Source: Verrucomicrobiia bacterium
GTDB lineage: Bacteria; Verrucomicrobiota; Verrucomicrobiia; Limisphaerales; UBA11358
Direction: 5' to 3'
NCBI GenBank assembly: GCA_030044395.1
Contig: JASHVW010000123.1
Location: 1 to 6,201 of the forward strand
Length of the DNA: 6,201 nt
Shown here: positions 1 through 5,272 of the stretch, one piece after another
Layout: every line of letters begins with the position of its first letter
Numbering within the stretch: position 1 is the first letter of the stretch
Made by a program: the position numbers and the translations under genes
Notes under the pieces: model-generated
Database searches by the model: none
What the model saw: only the letters and a program-made list of their open reading frames with translations
Told to the model about the DNA's origin: nothing

Positions 1-1984
1 CATAAGTGACCACGAGCGTGTAGCCGCCCCACGCCTTGTCCTGCAATCCAATGGTCCAAACTTCGCCGGATTGTTTTTTGCTCCGGATGTTTGGACCCGT
101 AAAATCCACGTTTTTGAAATCCGCCGGAACCTGGATTTTGAATTCCTGGATGCCCTGGTTCACGATGCCGTATCGGATGATCGCGCTTCCGCCGACAATT
201 CCATCTCCAATGGTCGCCAGATTGAAAACGTCCGCCACCACCCGCGGCGCGAGTTCTTCGTTGGCAATTGTCAAATGCCAGTCGGGTTGCTCCGCGAGAT
301 AGGCGAGTGTTTCATTCGAGTGGTTGGAGAGACGGCTGACCGGAATCTCGCGCAACCCGGTGAGCGTGCCGGTTCGGACCTGGAGTCCCGCCACGGCCGC
401 CACCCCGATTTGGGCGGTTTCCTTTTGCGCGCCCGCCACCCGCAGCGGCGCGATGGCAATTTGCGGGGGAAAATTATTCAGCGGCTCCTCCAATCGCACT
501 TCCAATTCGCGCTGTCCCATCACTCGCGAGGAATAGGCAACTTCGATCCTGCCGTTCTCGACGTTCCAGTCGTCAATTCCGTCTCCCTGCACGTCGGCTG
601 TGGAAAATCCGACTTGCGGCGTTAGTTCCAACGCATAAATGCCGCTCTTTTCAACGTCCAGCGTGAGATGGTGCAAAACCACCAGTCGCGCGTCCTCCAG
701 TTGGGCGCTCACCCGGTCACCCGCCGTTATCTCAGGCTCAATCGGTTTGAGCGTGAGTGCCAGCGCCAGGGGACGGGCGTCGAACTCATACGCCGCCACG
801 GCATTGTCCGGCGCGTTTACCTGGCGCAGATTTGCCGGCGCGGAAATTTCCACCGTTTCGTCCTCGGCGGAAATCGTCAAGGAGCCGGACTCGCGGTCCA
901 CCTTCAATGGCTGTGGCGGATCCAGGGTCACCGTCGTATTGGCGCTTTCCACCGCCTGTTCGGATTGAATTGTCAGATCGTAGGAATCGTCCACGGGTTT
1001 GATGAACGAGACGGTCAACGTCTGGCCGGCCCCCTCCGGCGCCAGATGCCAGTCCCGAATCTGTTCTCCGTCGAGACGGGTGAGCGTCTGACCGGCGGGC
1101 ATGGCAAAAGTGAATTCCGCCGCGTTCCCTTGCACCACGTCATAATGAAATTTGGAAACGAATTTGATGACCGTTGGCGTGACTTGGGCCGTGATGATGG
1201 AATCAACGGTGAACAGGGCCTGATGCGTGACTTCCGCAGCCTGCGATTGCCAGCGTAATGACACTGTCCGGTCCGCCGCCAAATACCCTGTCACCCGTGA
1301 AGCATCGTTGGTTTTGACGGCTTCCAGCATGGTACCGTCCAGCAATTGCACTTCCGTGTCCGCGCCCGCGGCTTGCGCGGTCACCGAAGCAATCGGCGCG
1401 GCCGGGCCGTTGAATGAAATTGCGTTCCAAGGTTCGGCGCGCTGAATTTTGGCGACCACCTCGAGTTGAAATTTGAAGTGGCCCGGATGCTCGGCCGCCA
1501 GAACATATTGGCCGTGTTCGCGAATGATTCTCAATCCGCCGGGCAGTTTCGCGGGCAGTATCGCCACGTCTCCTTCCAACAATGGCGCGAAACCGGTCCC
1601 GGCGGCCCGCGCATCAACCGCCATGACAAACCGTGCCTCGTCGGCGGACAATGTGCCGTCATAGCTGACCTCCTGAAAAATCAAGTGCCCGGTCATCATC
1701 GGGTTCGCCCCCGCGGCCCTGGCATTGAACCCGAACAGCAAAAAAACAAAGAAAATCAGAATCCTCCCAAGAAAATTCGCGCCTTGGCCCCCTTCGCTGG
1801 ACCGCGGCCCTGCGAGCGGCAGGAATGCCCGACTTTTCGAGAAGCCAAAGGTTGTTTCAAACTCCTCTGGTTTAGAATGTTGCTGCGGGCCATAGACCCG
1901 CGCTCCAGAGGCAGGTTCATGGAAGCGTTCTTGTCCACAATCGGAAACCGTCAATCGCCCATCGGCATTTTCTTTATGAGTCAT
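1..1984 (-). CDS. Large exported beta-rich protein of unknown function (5' part, C-terminus beyond the window)
   Basis: An uninterrupted minus-strand frame of 661 codons runs from an ATG at 1984-1982 off the left edge. I do not recognise a named family. The start is supported by a GGAG ribosome-binding site 6 nt upstream. Residues 1-70 are polar and rich in Gly, Pro, Arg and Ser. Residues 72-86 are strongly hydrophobic (ILIFFVFLLFGF core, preceded by Arg74) and are followed by NARAAGA, a plausible signal-peptidase I site near residues 88-93. This makes it a late signal peptide or a membrane anchor. The rest (from about residue 98) alternates short hydrophobic and polar stretches typical of stacked beta-sandwich domains, with no catalytic motif seen. 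DVQGDGIDDW at residues 464-473 resembles a Asp-rich calcium loop as in FG-GAP or thrombospondin type 3 repeats. The long clean frame, export segment and RBS make a real gene very likely; its role is unknown. It is transcribed divergently from the sigma factor gene. Confidence 0.88.
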   Translation of the reverse strand, partial: MTHKENADGRLTVSDCGQERFHEPASGARVYGPQQHSKPEEFETTFGFSKSRAFLPLAGPRSSEGGQGANFLGRILIFFVFLLFGFNARAAGANPMMTGHLIFQEVSYDGTLSADEARFVMAVDARAAGTGFAPLLEGDVAILPAKLPGGLRIIREHGQYVLAAEHPGHFKFQLEVVAKIQRAEPWNAISFNGPAAPIASVTAQAAGADTEVQLLDGTMLEAVKTNDASRVTGYLAADRTVSLRWQSQAAEVTHQALFTVDSIITAQVTPTVIKFVSKFHYDVVQGNAAEFTFAMPAGQTLTRLDGEQIRDWHLAPEGAGQTLTVSFIKPVDDSYDLTIQSEQAVESANTTVTLDPPQPLKVDRESGSLTISAEDETVEISAPANLRQVNAPDNAVAAYEFDARPLALALTLKPIEPEITAGDRVSAQLEDARLVVLHHLTLDVEKSGIYALELTPQVGFSTADVQGDGIDDWNVENGRIEVAYSSRVMGQRELEVRLEEPLNNFPPQIAIAPLRVAGAQKETAQIGVAAVAGLQVRTGTLTGLREIPVSRLSNHSNETLAYLAEQPDWHLTIANEELAPRVVADVFNLATIGDGIVGGSAIIRYGIVNQGIQEFKIQVPADFKNVDFTGPNIRSKKQSGEVWTIGLQDKAWGGYTLVVTY

Positions 1985-1990
1985 AACATT

Positions 1991-1994
1991 CTCC
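1991..1994 (-). promoter_or_regulatory. Shine-Dalgarno site GGAG for the exported protein gene
   Basis: Read on the minus strand, TGGAG is followed by AATGTT and then ATG, giving a 6-nt spacing. It is the best ribosome-binding site in the window and supports the 1984 start even though that start places about 70 residues before the hydrophobic export segment. Confidence 0.6.
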
Positions 1995-2001
1995 ACGGTT
2001 A

Positions 2002-2168
2002 AGGGACCGCGAAAAAATAACCTGGCCATTTCTGGCTTATTGCTGTGGCCTCTGGCGTCGCTGCTCGCTCCTGACTGATCCACCGGCAGGGGATACGCGT
2101 CGCTCGCGCCTCGCCAGCGGCCAAAATTCCTGCGCCATAAATGGCCGAGTTATTTTTTCGCGGTCCCT
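2002..2168. repeat. 167 bp palindromic element with 30 bp terminal inverted repeats (MITE/REP-like)
   Basis: The left end (2002-2031) begins AGGGACCGCGAAAAAATAAC and the reverse complement of the right end (2168-2139) begins with the same 20 bases. The full 30 bp arms match at 28 positions, the only differences being a CT/TC swap at arm positions 21-22. Pairing continues imperfectly inward (for example TGGCCTCTGGCG against TGGCCGCTGGCG), so the whole element could fold as one long hairpin, with an inner CCTG/CAGG pair at 2070-2073 and 2087-2090. There is no transposase and no clear target-site duplication (left flank GGTTA, right flank GAGGT). Length, terminal inverted repeats and intergenic position fit a non-autonomous miniature element or a REP/BIME-like repeat. 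Copy number elsewhere in the genome is unknown from this window. Its left end stops 17 bp before the start codon of the minus-strand gene, so any promoter for that gene lies within or beyond it. Confidence 0.8.
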
Positions 2169-2272
2169 GAGGTGCTGCTCTTGGTTCACGTCTTGTCAGA
2201 CGGAAGTCCGCGATAAATGCTCCCGGGAAAATTCTGTTCAAGCCCCGCGCCTTTCAATAGATTGGCCACGCC
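2169..2272 (+). other. Leader region of the sigma factor gene, no confident promoter
   Basis: This 104 bp stretch lies between the inverted-repeat element and the sigma factor start and must hold or follow the operon promoter. A TTGTCA (2193-2198) with a GATAAA (2212-2217) is sigma70-like but its spacer of 13 bp is too short, and no convincing ECF-type GGAAC/CGT pair was found. No ribosome-binding site is visible directly before 2273. Confidence 0.3.
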
Positions 2273-2899
2273 ATGAGTTCGGAGCCGGAATTGCTGGCGC
2301 GCTGCCGTCGAGGCGATGCGGATGCCTGGGACGAACTGTTCGACCTGCATTACGCTGCGGCGGGACGGTTTGTCTTCCAACTGTCGCCGGATTTCACCCG
2401 CGAGGATGCCGAGGAAATTTGCCAGGAGGCCTTTTTGTCGGTCATCAAAAACCTCGAATCGTTTAACGGCGAAAGCCGGTTTCAGACCTGGCTCTTTCGC
2501 GTGGCCGCCAACAAAGCGCGAGATTTTCTGGATAAACGCGGTTCCGCCAAACGGGGTGGAGGACAGACGGTCGTGTCCCTCCAGGCCAAAAATCCCGAAA
2601 ATGGATTGGCCCCTGATCCGCCGGGCGATTTGCCCGCGCCCGATGAAATGTTGATGAACGCCGAACAAATGTCGTTCGTCCATGAATCCATCGGCCAACT
2701 GGGCGGGCCGTGCCGGGAAATCATCGAACTGCGGTACTTTGGCGACTTGAGTTACGAGGAATTGAGCGCCACATTGAATTTGAATCCGAAAACCGTCAGT
2801 TCCCGCCTGAGCAAATGCCTGGACCGGCTCGAGGAAATCGCGCGCAAAATTTTCATGCGGGAAAATCCGGCGTTTTCCCGTCCAACCAATAAAGACTAA
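2273..2899 (+). CDS. ECF-type RNA polymerase sigma factor
   Basis: A 208-residue sigma70-family protein of the extracytoplasmic-function type, which directs RNA polymerase to a dedicated set of promoters. Region 2 spans about residues 5-89: LLARCRRGDADAWDELF helix, then the DAEEICQEAFLSV core (45-57), which binds the polymerase beta' clamp, and FQTWLFRVAANKARDFLDKR (70-89), which recognises the -10 element. A polar Pro/Gly linker (90-130) follows, with no region 3. Region 4 (about 139-190) has the LGGPCREIIELRYFGDLSYEEL helix and the helix-turn-helix LNLNPKTVSSRLSKCLDRL that contacts the -35 element. Length is typical. The ATG at 2273 lacks a clear Shine-Dalgarno but the protein begins at the expected place for the family. 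The TAA stop overlaps the ATG of the next gene by one base, so the two are translationally coupled, as expected for a sigma factor and its regulator. The ECF subgroup cannot be assigned from sequence alone. Confidence 0.95.
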   Translation: MSSEPELLARCRRGDADAWDELFDLHYAAAGRFVFQLSPDFTREDAEEICQEAFLSVIKNLESFNGESRFQTWLFRVAANKARDFLDKRGSAKRGGGQTVVSLQAKNPENGLAPDPPGDLPAPDEMLMNAEQMSFVHESIGQLGGPCREIIELRYFGDLSYEELSATLNLNPKTVSSRLSKCLDRLEEIARKIFMRENPAFSRPTNKD

Positions 2900-4488
2900 T
2901 GGAACCGGAACGCAAAATTGAGAAGTTGCTGCGGGCGTATGCAAAAAAGCGCCGTGCCGACGGGGGCGAACCGTTGAAACTGCACCCGGCGACGCGGCGC
3001 CTGTTGCAGGATGAGGCCGCCCGCCGTGCCAATGCGCGGGAGGAAAATTACGTGTCGCTCCGGGAATTATTCCGGCAACAATGGGCGTTGCTGGCGGGAT
3101 TTGCGCTGATCATTTTTTTCTGCGCCAGTCTCCTTTTGCCTGCGCTCAGTCCTGCGAAGCGCCGGGCGCAAGACGTCACTGCCGCGAACAGCCTCAAGGA
3201 AATCGGCCTCGCCGTGCAGATCGCTGCGGAAGCCAACGGCGGTAAACTTCCAGCCTCGCTGGACGCACTGACGAATCAATTTGCCTCGGAAAAAATGTTG
3301 ACCGACCCCCGGACCGGCAAGCCCTTCGTCTATGTTGCCGGCGGTGAAATGCTGGATGAACTTCCATCGAACACTGTCCTGGCATATTCGCCTGAAGATG
3401 AAAATGGCCGGGCCGTCTTATTCGCTGACGGCCGGGTGGAATTTGCCAATCCCGGGCAATTCTCGAATTTGACCAACCGCATGGCAACCCAACTCGCTTT
3501 CGAGAACCGTTCCATGGATGAAGCCGAATTGCCCGCCACCTCCCGTCAAGCTTCTCTTGAGCTTAATCCCAACCCAAGTCCGTCCGCTTCGACAGTTTCG
3601 CAAACATCTTCGCAAATCGGACAGCATTCCATGGCGGCAGCCCCGCCGGCACCGGCTCCCGCCGGCATCCCCGAAACCGCGACACTTGCGGGGGCGCCCA
3701 AGGCGGCTGGCGGCCAGGAATTGAGCCAGGCCGCCATCTTACAGCCAGCCGGCGCGCTCCCCGCCGCCGCTCCGGAAATGGAAGATCGGTTGTTGGCCAC
3801 CCAGGCCTTTTACTATCGGAACATTGCGCAAATTAATTCCGGCAACTCCGACCAAGCCTACTTGGGAAAGATCACGCCCGGACAAACCTTCCGCGCCAGG
3901 TCGCCGACAATGATGCAAAATGCGCAGTCTTCGGCGCAAATTTTGTCTGTTCTGGCGAATTTTCAATTGCAACAAAACGGCGACGCCATCCGTGTGGTGG
4001 ACAGCGACGGTTCGATCTATTCCGGCTCATTGTTGCCTGCGGAAACCGCCGGCGCGGCGCAAAAAGCGTCGCTCGCCGTCCCCGGATCCGGCGGTTCAAT
4101 TGCGGCTTCGCCTCGGGCCGAAGCCAATCGCTCCGAAACGCCAGGGTCTTATGGCAACAAGAATCTCGCGATGCCCCCCCCGGTTGCGGCGAATGGCGTA
4201 CCAACTTATTCATTTCGTGTGGCTGGCATGAACCGCACCTTGCAGCAAAACGTCGTATTTAACGGAAGCTTTCTGGCCCTTTCCAATGCCTCCAACGCCC
4301 TGCCTTCTGGTTTCGGCGGATTTGGTGCAGGTGGTGGGATCGGCGGTGTCGGACAGCGCCAAACTCCGATTAACCAGCAACAACAACTGCAGCTTTCGAG
4401 CTTGCGCGTCACCGGCAACGCCACGATTGGCCGTACCAACGACATTGACATCTACGCCCTGCCGGTCACCCAACAACAACAAAATTGA
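2899..4488 (+). CDS. Single-pass membrane protein: putative anti-sigma factor with pseudopilin-like extracytoplasmic domain
   Basis: This 529-residue protein starts in the stop codon of the sigma factor gene, and it is inferred to be the membrane partner of that sigma factor. Residues 1-60 are cytoplasmic, charged and helical (ERKIEKLLRAYAKKRRAD, then LHPATRRLLQDEAARR). They lack the His-Cys-Cys zinc motif of ZAS-type anti-sigma factors. The membrane span is about 62-83. It runs into LLLPALSPAKRRAQ (78-91) and NSLKEIGLAVQI (97-108), followed by a TDPRTGKPFVY segment and VLFADGRVEF (173-182). This order matches the N-terminal helix and body of Verrucomicrobia/Planctomycetes type II pseudopilins of the H-X9-DG/DUF1559 style, but without the prepilin peptidase site or the FTLIELLVV start. 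A Ser/Ala/Pro-rich linker (about 218-290) leads to a second region (295-375) and a C-terminal part with SFRVAGMNRTLQQNV (438-452), a Gly-rich stretch (471-485) and two Gln runs (493-496, 525-528). Anti-sigma activity rests on gene order and topology. Confidence 0.85.
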   Translation: MEPERKIEKLLRAYAKKRRADGGEPLKLHPATRRLLQDEAARRANAREENYVSLRELFRQQWALLAGFALIIFFCASLLLPALSPAKRRAQDVTAANSLKEIGLAVQIAAEANGGKLPASLDALTNQFASEKMLTDPRTGKPFVYVAGGEMLDELPSNTVLAYSPEDENGRAVLFADGRVEFANPGQFSNLTNRMATQLAFENRSMDEAELPATSRQASLELNPNPSPSASTVSQTSSQIGQHSMAAAPPAPAPAGIPETATLAGAPKAAGGQELSQAAILQPAGALPAAAPEMEDRLLATQAFYYRNIAQINSGNSDQAYLGKITPGQTFRARSPTMMQNAQSSAQILSVLANFQLQQNGDAIRVVDSDGSIYSGSLLPAETAGAAQKASLAVPGSGGSIAASPRAEANRSETPGSYGNKNLAMPPPVAANGVPTYSFRVAGMNRTLQQNVVFNGSFLALSNASNALPSGFGGFGAGGGIGGVGQRQTPINQQQQLQLSSLRVTGNATIGRTNDIDIYALPVTQQQQN

Positions 4489-4521
4489 GGTCCCGTTGGT
4501 CTGAATTGCCAGTCTGAATTC

Positions 4522-4578
4522 CATTGCATTTTACAAACCTCCCATTGCGAAACGCAAAAAATCATTGCGCTGCCGCAA
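4522..4578. promoter_or_regulatory. Two to three phased TTGCG/CGCAA dyads upstream of the outer-membrane protein gene
   Basis: TTGCG-AAA-CGCAA (4545-4557) and TTGCG-CTGC-CGCAA (4565-4578) are perfect 5 bp inverted repeats with centres 20.5 bp apart, two turns of the helix. A weaker TTG-N7-CAA (4524-4536) lies a further 21 bp upstream, and CATTGC occurs at 4522, 4543 and 4563. Such spacing suits binding of regulator dimers on one face of DNA, 65-120 bp before the 4643 start. No U-tract follows, so these are not terminators. The remaining intergenic sequence (4489-4642) shows a GTCTGAATT direct repeat (4499-4507, 4512-4520) and no clear promoter. The regulator is unknown, and the short arms could be coincidence. 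Confidence 0.35.
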
Positions 4579-4642
4579 GGTAAAACCCCCGAATACTTTC
4601 AGATTCCTCCCATGGCACGGCAAACGCTAACCGCTTTATTCC

Positions 4643-5158
4643 ATGAAGAGTTTGAAATTCGTAATGGTGTTGATGTCGCTGCCGGCGTTTTACGCTTGCG
4701 CGCAAAACATGAATGCGACGAATGGGATGACGATGCAAATGCCGCCGATGCAGTTGGCTGACGTGGCCCAAACCTTGAGTGCAGGCTTGATGGTGGGTGA
4801 ACCGACCGGCCCGACGGTCAAATATTTTCTCAACGATACCATCGCGGTGGACGCGGCGGCGGGTTGGTCGTTGTACCGCCACGCGGACGCCGAAATTCAC
4901 GCGGACGTTTTGTTGCATAATTTTAACTTGCTGCCAGTCGCCGAGGGAAAGTTGCCCGTGTATATTGGCGCCGGATTGATGGGCAGGTTCCGGCATGACC
5001 GCGACAACCAGGCGGGTGTGCGCATACCGGTGGGCATCTCGTATATGTTCGAAAACGTCCCGGTGGACGTTTTCGCGGAAATTGGCCCAGCCGTCATCTT
5101 CGTGCCGGATTTCCAGGGCGAAGTGGTTGGCGGCATCGGCGCGCGGTATCGCTTTTGA
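4643..5158 (+). CDS. Small outer-membrane beta-barrel protein (BAPKO_0422/DUF3996-like)
   Basis: A 171-residue exported protein. Residues 1-20 form a signal peptide (MKSLKFVMVLMSLPAFYACA) with a likely cleavage at ACA-Q. The FYAC sequence is a poor lipobox, so a lipoprotein is less likely. A Met-rich stretch follows (residues 23-36, with M-x-M-x-M-P-P-M). From about residue 46 the chain alternates beta strands and short turns: GLMVGEPTGPTVKYFLND, AVDAAAGWSL, a His-bearing strand ADAEIHADVLLHNFNLLP, LPVYIGAGLMGRF, IPVGISYMF, VFAEIGPAVIF, and finally GGIGARYRF. The terminal Phe is the usual signal for the BAM insertion machinery. Gly/Pro strand starts and the HADVLLHNF pattern resemble the BAPKO_0422 family of outer-membrane barrels, recalled and not searched. 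Function is unknown: it may be structural or a pore. No Shine-Dalgarno is evident before the ATG. It has its own 154 bp upstream region and is followed by a strong terminator, so it could be a single-gene unit or the end of the sigma factor operon. Confidence 0.85.
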   Translation: MKSLKFVMVLMSLPAFYACAQNMNATNGMTMQMPPMQLADVAQTLSAGLMVGEPTGPTVKYFLNDTIAVDAAAGWSLYRHADAEIHADVLLHNFNLLPVAEGKLPVYIGAGLMGRFRHDRDNQAGVRIPVGISYMFENVPVDVFAEIGPAVIFVPDFQGEVVGGIGARYRF

Positions 5159-5184
5159 ACTTTTCGCCAAGGAGAAGAAACGGA

Positions 5185-5217
5185 AAAGGGCGCGGACGAT
5201 TCTCGTCCGCGCCCTTT
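5185..5217 (+). terminator. Rho-independent terminator after the outer-membrane protein gene
   Basis: AAAGGGCGCGGACGA (5185-5199) pairs perfectly with TCGTCCGCGCCCTTT (5203-5217) around a three-base TTC loop, a 15 bp GC-rich stem. The downstream U-tract is interrupted (UUU-CAA-UUU), so termination relies on the stem. It lies 27 bp after the stop of the barrel protein gene and before the glycosyltransferase gene, isolating the two. An A-rich stretch before the stem (GAAACGGAAAA) could give weak function in reverse. Confidence 0.85.
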
Positions 5218-5272
5218 CAATTTGGCCACAAAACCGCTGGCATCGCGGCGCGATTTTTCGTTTCCTTCCGCG

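Noticed and set aside
71..2002. Several plus-strand open frames (71-625, 668-1258, 1466-2002)
   Set aside because: All lie opposite the continuous 661-codon minus-strand frame, which has a ribosome-binding site and an export segment; the plus translations are compositionally odd shadows.
2193..2217. A sigma70-like promoter (TTGTCA ... GATAAA) before the sigma factor gene
   Set aside because: The spacer is about 13 bp, well short of the usual 16-18, so it is not reported as a promoter.
1999..2241. An 80-codon minus-strand open frame covering the inverted-repeat element
   Set aside because: It is mainly a read-through of the palindromic element, with no ribosome-binding site or recognisable protein features.
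2186..2944. A 252-codon minus-strand open frame opposite the sigma factor gene
   Set aside because: The plus strand encodes an unmistakable sigma factor across the same bases, and the minus translation has no family features.
4545..4560. Terminator after the membrane regulator gene (TTGCG-AAA-CGCAA followed by six A)
   Set aside because: The stem is only 5 bp and is followed by A rather than T on the plus strand; a dyad binding site is a better reading.
4688..4705. Lipoprotein signal in the barrel protein (FYAC)
   Set aside because: The residues before Cys19 do not fit the lipobox consensus, and ACA-Q is a good signal-peptidase I site.
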